Assembly (NCBI GenBank): GCA_902826605.1
Contig: CADEFM010000007.1
Span: 50,366 to 114,365 of the forward strand
Direction of reading: 5' to 3'
DNA from: an uncultured Acidobacteriota bacterium
GTDB lineage: Bacteria > Acidobacteriota > Terriglobia > Bryobacterales > Bryobacteraceae
DNA: 64,000 nt
Below, in pieces: positions 8,987-18,508 of the stretch (position 1 is the first letter of the stretch; each line of letters starts with the position of its first letter). Under the pieces are notes generated by a model that was given only the letters and a program-made list of their open reading frames with translations, had not been told where the DNA came from and made no database searches. The translations under genes and the position numbers were made by a program.

Positions 8987-9765
8987 CTGTCGCGGTTCCT
9001 GACATTCTCGCTCGTATTGTCGGCCACAAACGCGCCGATTTGGCGCACCTTTCCGCGATGCGGCCGGAATTGGAACGAAGAGCCGCGGATCGTTCGCCCG
9101 CGCGCGATTTTAGGGCGGCTTTGCAAGCCCAGCCTCCCGCGATCATCGCCGAAGTGAAAAAGGCGTCCCCCAGCAAGGGTGTGTTTACGGGCGATTACTT
9201 GCCGGTGAAGATTGCTCAATCGTACGCCGCCGGTGGAGCGGCGGCACTCAGCATTTTGACGGACGCTCAGTTTTTTCAAGGCACGCTCGACGATCTTGCG
9301 TTGGCGCGAGAAGCAGTCCGAATTCCCGTCCTGCGCAAGGATTTTACGGTGGATGAAATTCACGTTGTGGAAGCGGCGGCGCACGGCGCGGACGCCGTCC
9401 TGTTGATCGCGGCGATCTTAACCGTCTCCGAGATGCGCCGCTTCCGTGAATTGGCTGCCAGCTATGGCATGGCCGCGCTGGTTGAAGTGCATGACGCGGA
9501 TGAACTGCGTTCGGCAATGGATTCGGGCGCGGACCTCATCGGCGTGAACAACCGTAATTTACATACGTTTGACGTGGACTTTACCACGTCCCTCCGGCTG
9601 GCCGACAGAATTCCAGGCAGCGCCGTCAAGGTCGCCGAGAGCGGCATTCATTCCTTCGAAGATGTGAGGCGTTTGCGCGCGGCCGGGTTCGATGCGTTTC
9701 TGGTGGGCGAACATCTCATGAAATCGGGCGACGCCGCCGCTGCGTTACGGGCGCTGCGGTCATGA
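8983..9765 (+). CDS. trpC: Indole-3-glycerol-phosphate synthase
   Basis: A 260-residue TIM-barrel enzyme converting carboxyphenylamino-deoxyribulose phosphate to indole-3-glycerol phosphate in tryptophan synthesis. Family signatures are clear: A-E-V-K-K-A-S-P-S-K-G, P-V-L-R-K-D-F, L-V-E-V-H, G-V-N-N-R-N-L and A-E-S-G-I. The length is normal. The ATG at 8983 lies in a hairpin and lacks a ribosome site. Its 3' end overlaps trpF by 4 bases (ATGA), indicating translational coupling. No trpE, trpG or trpD is in the window, so the first half of the pathway is encoded elsewhere. Confidence 0.96.
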   Translation: MAVAVPDILARIVGHKRADLAHLSAMRPELERRAADRSPARDFRAALQAQPPAIIAEVKKASPSKGVFTGDYLPVKIAQSYAAGGAAALSILTDAQFFQGTLDDLALAREAVRIPVLRKDFTVDEIHVVEAAAHGADAVLLIAAILTVSEMRRFRELAASYGMAALVEVHDADELRSAMDSGADLIGVNNRNLHTFDVDFTTSLRLADRIPGSAVKVAESGIHSFEDVRRLRAAGFDAFLVGEHLMKSGDAAAALRALRS

Positions 9766-10337
9766 TGGTCAAAATTTGCGGGATTACGCGCCGCGAAGAC
9801 GCCGAGACTGCCGCCCGGGAAGGAGCCTCGGCTATCGGCTTCGTGTTCTATCCGACCAGCCCACGTTACGTGGAACCAGCGGCGGCTGCGGAAATGGGTC
9901 AGGGGCTGGATGTGTGGAAAGTTGGCATATTCGTCAATGAGACTTCGGCGTCTGTGGATGCTGTGATGCGTGCCGCCTGCCTGGATGTGGCGCAAATTTA
10001 TGGCGGCGAAGCCCCGCGGGGCGTGCGTGTATGGCGCGCGTTCCGCATGCCTTTGCCGGCCAAAGATCTGTTAGCGCAAGATCTGCTAGAGCATGATGCC
10101 GAAGCCGTGCTGCTCGACGGCCTTGCCAATGGTGTGACTTTCAATTGGTTGCTTGCGCGCAATTCCGCAGCGAAGTTGATCGTAGCCGGAGGGCTGGACG
10201 CGTCGAACGTCGCGGAGGCGATCCGCGTCGCGCGACCGTGGGGCGTGGACGCCAGTTCGAGTCTTGAAACAGCGCCCGGGGTTAAAGACCACGCGAAAAT
10301 GCGCGCCTTCATTCAGGCCGCGCGGGAGGCCCAATGA
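9762..10337 (+). CDS. trpF: Phosphoribosylanthranilate isomerase
   Basis: A 191-residue TIM-barrel isomerase acting just before TrpC. V-K-I-C-G-I-T-R at the N-terminus (Cys as general base), Q-I-Y-G, and the phosphate-binding A-G-G-L-D and G-V-D-A-S-S-S-L-E segments are typical. It overlaps trpC by 4 bases and trpB by 4 bases. A second ATG three bases downstream cannot be excluded as the start. Confidence 0.95.
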   Translation: MMVKICGITRREDAETAAREGASAIGFVFYPTSPRYVEPAAAAEMGQGLDVWKVGIFVNETSASVDAVMRAACLDVAQIYGGEAPRGVRVWRAFRMPLPAKDLLAQDLLEHDAEAVLLDGLANGVTFNWLLARNSAAKLIVAGGLDASNVAEAIRVARPWGVDASSSLETAPGVKDHAKMRAFIQAAREAQ

Positions 10338-11563
10338 TTATTTCGCAACCGGACAGCACCGGGCACTTCGGCCCGTACGGCGGGCGCTTCGTTCCCGAAG
10401 CGCTCATGGCGCCGCTGGAAGAATTGGAGCACGCGTATCGACAGGCCTCGGCCGACCCGGAGTTTCAAGCGGAACTTGCCGACCTGCTCGCGAATTATGC
10501 CGGCCGTCCCACGCCGCTGTATTTCGCGAAGCGCCTGAGTGAAGCCCTGGGCGGTGCACGTATTTACTTAAAGCGCGAAGATCTGCTGCACACAGGTGCG
10601 CACAAGATCAATAACTGCCTGGGGCAGGCGCTGCTCGCACGCCGCATGGGCAAGAAACGCATTATCGCGGAAACCGGCGCCGGGCAGCACGGAGTCGCCA
10701 CCGCCACCGTTTGCGCTTTGTTCGGCCTGGAATGCATCGTCTATATGGGCGAAGAAGATATGCGCCGCCAAAGGCTCAACGTATTTCGAATGCGTTTATT
10801 GGGGACCAAAGTCGTAGGCGTCGCTACGGGCAGCCGGACGCTCAAGGACGCAATTAGTGAAGCGATGCGGGATTGGGTGACGAATGTCCACAGCACCTAC
10901 TATTTGCTGGGCTCCGCGCTGGGCGCGCACCCCTATCCGACGATGGTGCGAGATTTCCATCGCTGCATTGGCGTCGAAGCACGCGCGGAAATTCTGAAGC
11001 GCGAAGGCCGCTTGCCGGATCAACTATTCGCCTGCGTGGGCGGAGGCAGCAATGCCATTGGCATGTTCCACGCCTTCATCGGCGATGAGCACGTTAAGCT
11101 GATCGGCGTCGAAGCCGGCGGGCGAAGCGGGGCCCTCGGTGAACATGCCGCGCGATTTGCCGGCGGGTCGCCTGGAGTGCTGCACGGGACACACAGTTAT
11201 CTTCTGCAAGACGATGACGGCCAGGTTGCGGCCACGCATTCGGTCTCTGCTGGCCTGGATTACCCGAGCGTCGGACCCGAACATTCCTGGCTGCATGACC
11301 GCAATCGCGCCGAATACACCAAGGCCAGCGATCCGGAAGCGCTTACCGCGGCCCTGCGCCTCGCACGTACCGAGGGAATCATCCCGGCGCTCGAGTCCGC
11401 GCACGCGGTCGCGGAAGTGTTGAAGCGCGCGCCTTCCGCCAAAGGGCAGTTGTTCATTGTGAACATCTCAGGGCGCGGCGACAAAGACACCGATATTTAT
11501 CGCGAACATTTGCCCGAACTTGACCAACCGGATGCCAACCAATCGAATTCAATCCCTGTTTGA
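10334..11563 (+). CDS. trpB: Tryptophan synthase beta chain
   Basis: A 409-residue PLP enzyme condensing indole with serine. [10 protein letters not shown] at the start, the PLP lysine (Lys91) in [16 protein letters not shown], and the phosphate loop G-G-G-S-N-A identify the canonical TrpB1 type. The C-terminus runs about a dozen residues past the usual S-G-R-G-D-K-D end, and this tail overlaps the start of trpA by 32 bases. Confidence 0.97.
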   Translation: MIISQPDSTGHFGPYGGRFVPEALMAPLEELEHAYRQASADPEFQAELADLLANYAGRPTPLYFAKRLSEALGGARIYLKREDLLHTGAHKINNCLGQALLARRMGKKRIIAETGAGQHGVATATVCALFGLECIVYMGEEDMRRQRLNVFRMRLLGTKVVGVATGSRTLKDAISEAMRDWVTNVHSTYYLLGSALGAHPYPTMVRDFHRCIGVEARAEILKREGRLPDQLFACVGGGSNAIGMFHAFIGDEHVKLIGVEAGGRSGALGEHAARFAGGSPGVLHGTHSYLLQDDDGQVAATHSVSAGLDYPSVGPEHSWLHDRNRAEYTKASDPEALTAALRLARTEGIIPALESAHAVAEVLKRAPSAKGQLFIVNISGRGDKDTDIYREHLPELDQPDANQSNSIPV

Positions 11564-12350
11564 ATCCCTGCGATCGCCCAGGCGCGCGGCGTTTATCGCC
11601 TATGTGACGGCGGGCGATCCGAGCCCCGAGCGCACCCCCGCGATCGTCGCCGCGCTCGAACGCGGTGGAGTGGATCTTATTGAACTCGGCGTGCCATTTT
11701 CCGATCCAGTCGCGGATGGTCCGGTAATTCAAGCCGGGTCGGACAGGGCGTTGAAAGCCGGGACCACTCTAGTCAAAGTGCTCGATATCGCCCGTAAGAT
11801 TCGTGAGACTTCCCAGATTCCACTTCTGCTGTTCACGTATATGAACCCGGCATTGCATTACGGATTTGAAAAGCTCGCGAGCGACATGAAAAGCGCCGGA
11901 ATCGATGGTGTCCTGTTGACGGATTTGAGCGTGGAAGAAGCCGCGCCTTACATGAAGCCGATCCGCGAAGCAGGATTGGACACCGTGTTCCTGGCTGCGC
12001 CCACCAGCACGCCGCGGCGCCTGAAGCTGGTCGCGCAGTATTCCAGCGGATTTGTTTACCTGGTCTCGCGCACGGGTGTCACGGGTGAGCGCGCGGCGCT
12101 GGCGGATACGCTCGCGCCATTGGTGGAATCCACCCGCAAGTTCACGAATCTTCCGCTGGCGGCGGGCTTTGGTATCTCGACCCCCGAACAGGCTGCCACC
12201 GTTGCTATGATGGCCGACGGTGTGGTCGTGGGAAGCGCGATTGTCCGCTTGATTTCCGAAAATGCGGATGACTCGCGGATTGAAGCGTTCGCGCGCGAGC
12301 TGCGCCAGGCCATGGATGGCGCGGCTGCCGCCCGCAGCGCGTCGCTATGA
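11532..12350 (+). CDS. trpA: Tryptophan synthase alpha chain
   Basis: A 272-residue TIM-barrel lyase releasing indole for TrpB. The catalytic Glu lies in [15 protein letters not shown], and S-R-x-G-V-T-G and G-F-G-I-S are present. The ATG at 11532 is preferred; a TTG at 11520 is an alternative. The overlap with trpB is consistent with coupled synthesis of the two subunits of the complex. Confidence 0.95.
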   Translation: MPTNRIQSLFESLRSPRRAAFIAYVTAGDPSPERTPAIVAALERGGVDLIELGVPFSDPVADGPVIQAGSDRALKAGTTLVKVLDIARKIRETSQIPLLLFTYMNPALHYGFEKLASDMKSAGIDGVLLTDLSVEEAAPYMKPIREAGLDTVFLAAPTSTPRRLKLVAQYSSGFVYLVSRTGVTGERAALADTLAPLVESTRKFTNLPLAAGFGISTPEQAATVAMMADGVVVGSAIVRLISENADDSRIEAFARELRQAMDGAAAARSASL

Positions 12351-12371
12351 GGACAAGATAGGGACGACGAC

Positions 12372-12668
12372 GTGCCATTGACGCCAGCCGAAGCCGAACA
12401 AGCGCTAGCCGAATGCCGCCGAAGGATCGACGCGATTGATCTCCAATTGCGCGACCTGCTGAATCAAAGGACTCACATCGTCGAGGAAGTCTTGCGCATG
12501 AAGGATGTGCTAGCCATGCCGGTGCATGAGCCGAATCGGGAGGATCACGTGATTCGCAACGTGACGCACGACAATCCAGGTCCGCTGGAAAACGAATCCA
12601 TGCGCCGGATGTTTGAGTGCCTGATGCGGGAAATGCGGGAGTTTCAGAATCAGAGGCGCAGGCAGTGA
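12372..12668 (+). CDS. Chorismate mutase, AroQ type
   Basis: A 98-residue all-helical monofunctional chorismate mutase (chorismate to prephenate). The N-terminal helix R-R-R-I-D-A-I-D-L-Q-L-R-D-L-L-N-Q-R and the V-x-x-M-K region carry the usual active-site Arg and Lys residues. It uses a GTG start. Placed between trpA and tyrA and overlapping the latter by 4 bases, it feeds prephenate directly to the next gene product. Confidence 0.9.
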   Translation: MPLTPAEAEQALAECRRRIDAIDLQLRDLLNQRTHIVEEVLRMKDVLAMPVHEPNREDHVIRNVTHDNPGPLENESMRRMFECLMREMREFQNQRRRQ

Positions 12669-13453
12669 TCGCCATAGTAGGTGTGGGCCTGATTGGCGCA
12701 TCTTTCGCGCTCGCCGTCCGCAAAGCTGGATACTCCGGGAGAATCGTGGGCGTCAGTTCGCCGGCCGCGATCCAAGCCGGAATCGAACGGGGTGCGATTG
12801 ATGAGGACCTGCCTCTGGCCCAGGCCGCCGCGCGAGCCGACCTAGTTTATCTAGCGCAACCCATTGAACGAATTCTCGCGACAATCGAAGAGATCGACCA
12901 ATACGTCCGGCCCGGCACTCTCATCACGGATGCCGGGAGCACCAAGCGCGCTATTGTGGAGCGCGCCACGCAGTACATTCGGCGTGGCCGCTTCGTGGGC
13001 GGCCATCCCATGGCGGGTAAGGAATCGCGAGGAGCTGAGTCAGCCGATGCCGATCTGTTTCGCGGCCGTCCATATGTGCTTACGTCGGCCGATGCGGAGA
13101 TCGAAGCGTGGATTGCCAAAATCGGCGCGCGGATCGTGCGCATGGATGCGGAGGAACATGACCGCCGTGTGGCAGCCGTGTCTCATCTCCCGCAACTGCT
13201 CTCCACCACGCTGGCGCTCATGCTGGACGATTCCGCCGCGGTGGCAGGACCCGCCGCTTTGGATATGACCCGCCTCGCGCTGAGCTCTTACGATATCTGG
13301 CGCGATATCCTTGCCACGAACAGGACACAAATCGACGGGGCACTGGCGCGGTATATTGAGAAACTGCAAACCATCCGTGCCGAACTCCCGGACTTGCATG
13401 AGGATTTCGCGCGGGCCCTTAAGGCCGCGCAGCGCTTGCGCGAATCTTCCTGA
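12665..13453 (+). CDS. tyrA: Prephenate dehydrogenase
   Basis: A 262-residue NAD(P)-dependent enzyme of tyrosine synthesis. The Rossmann motif I-V-G-V-G-L-I-G-A-S begins almost at the first residue, so the GTG at 12665, overlapping the chorismate-mutase stop as GTGA, is the natural start; the frame stays open upstream but those codons belong to the mutase. D-A-G-S-T-K, G-G-H-P-M-A-G-K-E and the S-H-L-P-Q-L motif are diagnostic. No ACT regulatory domain is present. Confidence 0.93.
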   Translation: MIAIVGVGLIGASFALAVRKAGYSGRIVGVSSPAAIQAGIERGAIDEDLPLAQAAARADLVYLAQPIERILATIEEIDQYVRPGTLITDAGSTKRAIVERATQYIRRGRFVGGHPMAGKESRGAESADADLFRGRPYVLTSADAEIEAWIAKIGARIVRMDAEEHDRRVAAVSHLPQLLSTTLALMLDDSAAVAGPAALDMTRLALSSYDIWRDILATNRTQIDGALARYIEKLQTIRAELPDLHEDFARALKAAQRLRESS

Positions 13454-13465
13454 CCGGCGCGCCGG
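13454..13465. terminator. Perfect 12-base GC palindrome after tyrA
   Basis: CCGGCGCGCCGG begins directly after the tyrA stop codon. It could form a short stem and may mark the end of the trp-tyr operon, but no T tract follows, so termination is only suggested. The remaining bases to 13570 hold the leader of the next gene. Confidence 0.3.
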
Positions 13466-13570
13466 CCTCTCGCGATTTGCTTCAGCGTTTATTATCGTGC
13501 ACGATATGTCCAATCCTCGCCGGCCCTGTTATGCTGTGGATGTAAGATCATAACGAGAGGAGCCACGACG

Positions 13571-13864
13571 ATGGAGGATGACAACAAGTTATCGTATTTT
13601 TTCCTGGGTTTGGGCCTGGGAGTAGTTGCGGGAGTTCTATTCGCGCCGAAATCCGGCGAAGAGACTCGGGACTTTCTGACCTCTAAAGTGAATGAGGGCG
13701 CGGACTTAGCCCGCCGCCGGGCACAGGAATTGCGCGATCAGGCGGTGGACACCCTGGAACGCAGTAAGTCCACAGTGCAACGCCACAAAGAAAACCTGAC
13801 CGCGGCGGTGGACGCTGGGCGGCAAGCATATCGGGACGCTGCCAGCGCGCCCGCGACAGAGTAG
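13571..13864 (+). CDS. YtxH-domain small membrane protein
   Basis: A 97-residue protein with one N-terminal membrane segment (L-G-L-G-L-G-V-V-A-G-V-L-F-A-P) followed by the typical YtxH motif P-K-S-G-E-E-T-R and a charged, probably coiled-coil tail. GAGAGGAG lies about 8 bases before the ATG. YtxH proteins are small envelope or stress-related proteins of undefined biochemistry. The next gene is similar in architecture and may act with it. Confidence 0.85.
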   Translation: MEDDNKLSYFFLGLGLGVVAGVLFAPKSGEETRDFLTSKVNEGADLARRRAQELRDQAVDTLERSKSTVQRHKENLTAAVDAGRQAYRDAASAPATE

Positions 13865-13952
13865 TTCCGCCAAGCACGGCGCGCCGGCGCGCGGATGGGG
13901 AACGAGATGTAAATGCACCTGGACCGGCGTCCCGGGTGTGTGGGGATGGCCT

Positions 13953-14456
13953 ATGGACCAACAGACTCTGCTCACCGTAATGACCGTATTCGTGGTGGTC
14001 GCCGCCGCGGCTTTAGTGATCCAGGCGGGATTTCTCTTTGGTATTTACAGGGCTTCGCGCGGCATGAATGAAAACGTGCAGCGTCTGATGCCCAAGATCG
14101 AATCGCTGCTCGAAGCCTCCCGCCAGACAATCGACGATAGCCGCAAGCAGATTGCCGACATCACTTCCAAGACCAGTGAAATCCTGGACGTCACGGGTAA
14201 GCAGTTACATCGTGTTGAGGAACTGCTGGCGGACGCAACCACGCGAGCCAAAGTGCAAATGGACCGCGCCGAACTAGTGCTCGACGACGCCATGGGCCGT
14301 GCCCAGCAGACCATCGCCATGGTCCATGGCGGCGTGGTCAAGCCGCTCCACCAGATTCATGCCGTGGCTGCGGGCGTGCGCACCGCACTGAGTTTCCTGT
14401 TGCGGGGCAGGCCCAATCCCACGCACGCCACAGCCGACGAAGAAATGTTCATTTGA
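13953..14456 (+). CDS. Membrane-anchored coiled-coil protein
   Basis: A 167-residue protein with one membrane helix near the N-terminus (about residues 8-30) and a long helical region rich in heptad-like spacing (E-S-L-L-E-A-S-R-Q-T-I-D-D-S-R-K-Q). It resembles DUF948-type proteins that accompany YtxH genes. The ATG at 13953 has GGGGA upstream; an in-frame GTG at 13938 is less likely. No catalytic motif is seen. Confidence 0.7.
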   Translation: MDQQTLLTVMTVFVVVAAAALVIQAGFLFGIYRASRGMNENVQRLMPKIESLLEASRQTIDDSRKQIADITSKTSEILDVTGKQLHRVEELLADATTRAKVQMDRAELVLDDAMGRAQQTIAMVHGGVVKPLHQIHAVAAGVRTALSFLLRGRPNPTHATADEEMFI

Positions 14457-14500
14457 GCGCCTCCACGCCCGTGGAATGCGGGCAGTAGAATGGAATCGTC

Positions 14501-16915
14501 GTGGCCCGTTTTCCATTTTTAGCGCTGCTCCTGTGCTCTTCCGTGCAAGCTTGGGCGGCGGCTCTCACTGCGACGGAGATCGCCCGCTCGGTGCGGGAGG
14601 CCGGTCTCGATCCCAATGAATGCTACCGCGTGCGGGGTTTCAGTTTCGCCAAAGAAGACGTCCGCATTTATTTGAACGAAGGCTACCTAATCTTTGGAAG
14701 GCCTGTTCTGGGACAGCGGCAATGGGCCATTTTCAGCGGCGACGTCGAAGGCGGCGACGGGGAGATTATCCTGATTCCGCCCACTCGCAGTGAGCGTCAA
14801 TCGCTCGCCAAGTTCACTCAATCACCAACGCTCGACGAGCATCTTCGCTCAGCGCTGATGATCTTCACCGACGGCACAGCCGATGAGATGCTGGCCCGGC
14901 TGCAGCGTGAAGATACCGGAAGGAAAGCTCCGGAAGCCGCGCCCTTATTGATCGCACAATGGGCGCCCGTGGTTTCTAATATAGCCGGTCCCATGGAAGT
15001 GCGTCTGGTGCAGGATCTGCTTGCGCCGCGCACGGCCGGCAACGGATTGGTGTTCCTGGCGGTCAGTGGAAATAAACTGGGCAATTTCGACGTGATTCTG
15101 GATGCGTACGCCAATCGCCGTATCGCCGTGCGCCAGCGTTCTGAAAGAGACGGCGGCCCGTTTGTCGACGTGTGGACCAGCTTCCCGTCGCGCAGCGCAC
15201 GCAATCTCTCCGGGCCTCGCGCGGAGCCGGACTTCACACTTTCCCGCTACCGGATTGAAGCGGCGATAGCGGCCGATATGCGGGTGAAAGCACGCACCCA
15301 CGCGAACGTTAAAATTGGCCGCGCCGCCACGCGTGTTCTGCCGCTCGACATCACCCAATCCATGCGTTTGACCAGCGTCAAAATCGACGGGCAGCCCGCC
15401 GAACTGCTGATCGGTGATTCTCCCCGCGCCAGGATCGCCGCGCGTGGCGCGGAGACTACCTTTCTGGTGGTCGCCCCTGAGGATCTCCCTGCCAATAGCG
15501 AGCATGAAGTGGAAATGGAGCACGAAGGGGATGTGATCGCAACCGCGGGCGACGGAGTGTATTTCGTGAACGCACGCGGGAGTTGGTATCCGCACGGAGT
15601 TGGAACCGCTACTTATGATTTGACGTTTCGTTATCCCAAACGCCTGACGCTGGTAACTGCTGGGGACGTAGTAGAGGATAAACTCGACGGCGACTGGCGT
15701 GTGACGCACCGGCACATTGGAACGCCCATAAGCGCAGCCGGATTCAACTTAGGGGACTATGAAAAAGTCTCCGGTTCCGCCGCTGGCATCGCGGTGGACG
15801 TCTATGGCAACCGGCATTTGGCGGAGGCGCTGCGGCCGCGCGTGGTATATGTTCGCCCGCTGGTTGCCTCAGTGCCCTCCGGTGGCAGACGCGGCTCGCC
15901 GCCGATTGCCACAGAGCCGATACCTGTGCTGCAACCGGCGCCCGATCCGCTTGGGCGTTTAAAGGACATCGTCGCGGACCTGACCTCTTCGCTCGAATTC
16001 TTTTCCGGCATCTTTGGTCCGCCGGCAATGAAAACCCTTACTGTAGCGCCTATACCCGGCACCTTCGGGCAAGGTTTTCCGGGGTTGGTGTACCTTTCCA
16101 CGTTCGCCTATATTGAGGCGACCCAGCGTCCTGCGGCTCTGCGCAACGCCCGCGAGCGGGTTTTCTTTTCCGAGTTGATTGTTGCACATGAAGCCGCTCA
16201 TCAATGGTGGGGCGCCGTCGTGTCCGTCGATCGCACGGAGGACGAATGGTTGATTGAGAGCTTGGCCAACTATTCTTCTTTGATGTGGCTGGAGAAGAAA
16301 AAAGGGGTGAAAGAAATGGCCCGGGTACTCGACAACTATCGCGCCGAATTACTGGCCAAGGAAGGTGATCTCGAATCGCGCGAATCCTCTGGTCCCGTAG
16401 TGTGGGGGGAACGCTTGCGGGCTTCCGGCAGCCTGGAGGCGTGGCGCACCGTCGTTTACGGCAAAGGCGCCTGGATCATGCACATGCTGCGGCGGCGCAT
16501 GGGTGAAGGGCGCTTTATCGCCATGCTGGCGCAACTGCGCGTGCGTTTTACGGGACGGCCCATCACAACCGAGGACTTTCGCGCACTGGCGGTCGAGTTC
16601 CGTCCCGAGGGCCTTCCCGCGGAGGCCATTGAAAATTTTTTCGATAGCTGGGTGTATGCCACTGGCGTTCCTGGCGTGAAGATGCGATCCAGCACGAAAG
16701 GATCACCTCCCGCAGTCAGGCTTTCCGGAGTGGTGGAACAAGAGGGCGTTGAAGAAGAATTTTCTATCGATGTGCCCGTGGAGGTCCAGTTCGGCCGCGG
16801 TACGCCGCAAATTGTCTGGGTGCGCACTTCCAATGGATCGGCATCCTTCGCCACGACCTTGCGGCAAACCCCCTCGCGAGTACTTCTATCGGACGACACT
16901 CTCATCAGGAAGTAG
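14501..16915 (+). CDS. Exported M1-family (gluzincin) metallopeptidase-like protein
   Basis: An 804-residue protein starting at a GTG, with a signal peptide (F-L-A-L-L-L-C-S-S-V-Q-A-W-A). A beta-rich N-terminal half is followed by a zinc site H-E-A-A-H (563-567) with the third ligand Glu586 after 18 residues, and W-W-G directly after the site, as in M1 aminopeptidases. The canonical G-A-M-E-N exopeptidase motif is not seen; a G-T-F-G-Q-G-F-P-G-L-V-Y-L-S segment sits in its position. So a zinc peptidase is well supported, but aminopeptidase specificity is not. Likely periplasmic or secreted. Confidence 0.8.
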   Translation: MARFPFLALLLCSSVQAWAAALTATEIARSVREAGLDPNECYRVRGFSFAKEDVRIYLNEGYLIFGRPVLGQRQWAIFSGDVEGGDGEIILIPPTRSERQSLAKFTQSPTLDEHLRSALMIFTDGTADEMLARLQREDTGRKAPEAAPLLIAQWAPVVSNIAGPMEVRLVQDLLAPRTAGNGLVFLAVSGNKLGNFDVILDAYANRRIAVRQRSERDGGPFVDVWTSFPSRSARNLSGPRAEPDFTLSRYRIEAAIAADMRVKARTHANVKIGRAATRVLPLDITQSMRLTSVKIDGQPAELLIGDSPRARIAARGAETTFLVVAPEDLPANSEHEVEMEHEGDVIATAGDGVYFVNARGSWYPHGVGTATYDLTFRYPKRLTLVTAGDVVEDKLDGDWRVTHRHIGTPISAAGFNLGDYEKVSGSAAGIAVDVYGNRHLAEALRPRVVYVRPLVASVPSGGRRGSPPIATEPIPVLQPAPDPLGRLKDIVADLTSSLEFFSGIFGPPAMKTLTVAPIPGTFGQGFPGLVYLSTFAYIEATQRPAALRNARERVFFSELIVAHEAAHQWWGAVVSVDRTEDEWLIESLANYSSLMWLEKKKGVKEMARVLDNYRAELLAKEGDLESRESSGPVVWGERLRASGSLEAWRTVVYGKGAWIMHMLRRRMGEGRFIAMLAQLRVRFTGRPITTEDFRALAVEFRPEGLPAEAIENFFDSWVYATGVPGVKMRSSTKGSPPAVRLSGVVEQEGVEEEFSIDVPVEVQFGRGTPQIVWVRTSNGSASFATTLRQTPSRVLLSDDTLIRK

Positions 16916-16979
16916 AATGTGGGTGACATCCCCGGCGCGCTTCGTTCGGTCCCAGTCCCAATGCGACAATAAGAGTTAG

Positions 16980-17618
16980 ATGGTCGTCGATGGTATCTAT
17001 TATGCGGTGGGATTGCTGGCCGGGGGCGCGGTGGTTACATGGTTGCTAAGTTGGCCGTGGGCCGTCCCCTTTTACATCCTGGCTGCGTTCTGTCTGAACT
17101 TTTTCAGGGACCCCGATCGCGAAATAGCGCCTGGACCCGTGGCGGTGTCGCCCGCCGATGGCGCAGTGGTGGCCGTTCGAGCCACCGAGGACGGCGGCAA
17201 TCAAATCAGCATTTTTCTCAATGTCTTCGACGTGCACGTAAATCGCACCCCCATCGCCGGGACGCTTGCATGCGTCAAATATCAAAAAGGCCAGTTCCTG
17301 GCCGCGAACCGCGCGGATTCGAGCGACGTCAATGAGCAGAACATTATGATCGTTGACGGATCCGTTGGCGGTCGGGCAACGAGGGTGGTGTTTAAGCAAA
17401 TCGCCGGGCTCATCGCGCGCCGCATCGTCTGCTACAAGCAGGCGGGTGACGTGCTCGCTGCGGGAGAACGCATCGGTCTGATGAAATTCGGCTCGCGGAT
17501 GGACGTATTTTTGGGGCCCGAATGGGAAGTCCTGGTGCGCGTGGGTCAGCGTGTTTTGGCCGTATCCACTGCCATCGCGCGAATGAAGAACGTTGAAACG
17601 GAGATCTCCATCGGATGA
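16980..17618 (+). CDS. psd: Phosphatidylserine decarboxylase, short form
   Basis: A 212-residue membrane-associated proenzyme converting phosphatidylserine to phosphatidylethanolamine. It has an N-terminal membrane hairpin, S-P-A-D-G, F-x-N-V-F-D-V-H-V-N-R-x-P, and the self-cleavage site within K-F-G-S-R, where the Ser becomes the pyruvoyl group. This is the compact Psd type, shorter than the E. coli enzyme. It overlaps pssA by 4 bases, so both steps of phosphatidylethanolamine synthesis are coupled. Confidence 0.93.
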   Translation: MVVDGIYYAVGLLAGGAVVTWLLSWPWAVPFYILAAFCLNFFRDPDREIAPGPVAVSPADGAVVAVRATEDGGNQISIFLNVFDVHVNRTPIAGTLACVKYQKGQFLAANRADSSDVNEQNIMIVDGSVGGRATRVVFKQIAGLIARRIVCYKQAGDVLAAGERIGLMKFGSRMDVFLGPEWEVLVRVGQRVLAVSTAIARMKNVETEISIG

Positions 17619-18508
17619 GACGGACTTCCTGGCGGGAACATCTGATCGATCCTAAATCGCCCGACCGGCGACCGCGCCGCGCCGCCTATGCGCTGCCGAC
17701 GTTCTTTACGGCGGGCAATCTTTTCCTTGGGTTCTACGCCATTCTAGAGGTGTTTCAGGGCGCCATGCGTATGTACGACAATCCCGCCGCCGCCCCGCGG
17801 CACTTTCAGAACGCCGCACTGGCCATTGGCACCGCCGTCTTTCTGGACGGCCTGGATGGCCGCATCGCCCGTATGACCGACACCGTGAGCGATTTTGGAC
17901 GCGAGATGGATTCGCTTGCCGACGTAATTACCTTCGGTATCGCTCCAGCGGTGATGGCTTTCGCCTGGGGCGTGCAATTCGTCGAAATTCCGGGGGACGC
18001 GCGGGTTCTGGAATATCTACGGCGCATCGCCTACTCGATGGTTTTCGTTTATTTGTTATGTGGAGCCATGCGGCTGGCCCGCTTTAACATCACCCACAAC
18101 CCCGTACTCAAGAACCCTGGCCGGCCGGATCGCAAGTATTTTGCCGGGTTGCCGATTCCTTCCGCCGCCGGAATGGTGGCGTCCGTCGTGTATGCCGCCG
18201 ATAGCGATCCTCTCCGCAGTTGGGTGCCTGCCACACTGTGGCTTCTGCTGATGGCATTGCTGTCATTCCTGATGGTGAGCACGTGGCGTTACCCAAGCTT
18301 CAAGGACTTGAATCTGTCGCAGCCACGCTCCCCAGTCACGGTGGTGCTCTTGGGCAGTCTGATCTACCTGGTCTGGAACTTTTCCCAACCCGCATTGTTG
18401 GGGATGTGCATATGTTATGTGGGCAGCGGGATCGTCATTCGTATCGGCGGGATCGTCCGCCGGCGAATACGCTCCACGCCGCCGGAAGCGGAGCGTCAAG
18501 TTGGCTGA
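17615..18508 (+). CDS. pssA: CDP-diacylglycerol-serine O-phosphatidyltransferase
   Basis: A 297-residue polytopic CDP-alcohol phosphatidyltransferase producing phosphatidylserine, the substrate of the preceding Psd. The catalytic signature D-G-L-D-G-R-I-A-R followed by F-G-x-x-x-D-S-L-A-D is intact, and several hydrophobic helices follow. It begins within the psd stop (ATGA) and its stop overlaps the likely start of the next gene. Confidence 0.93.
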   Translation: MRRTSWREHLIDPKSPDRRPRRAAYALPTFFTAGNLFLGFYAILEVFQGAMRMYDNPAAAPRHFQNAALAIGTAVFLDGLDGRIARMTDTVSDFGREMDSLADVITFGIAPAVMAFAWGVQFVEIPGDARVLEYLRRIAYSMVFVYLLCGAMRLARFNITHNPVLKNPGRPDRKYFAGLPIPSAAGMVASVVYAADSDPLRSWVPATLWLLLMALLSFLMVSTWRYPSFKDLNLSQPRSPVTVVLLGSLIYLVWNFSQPALLGMCICYVGSGIVIRIGGIVRRRIRSTPPEAERQVG

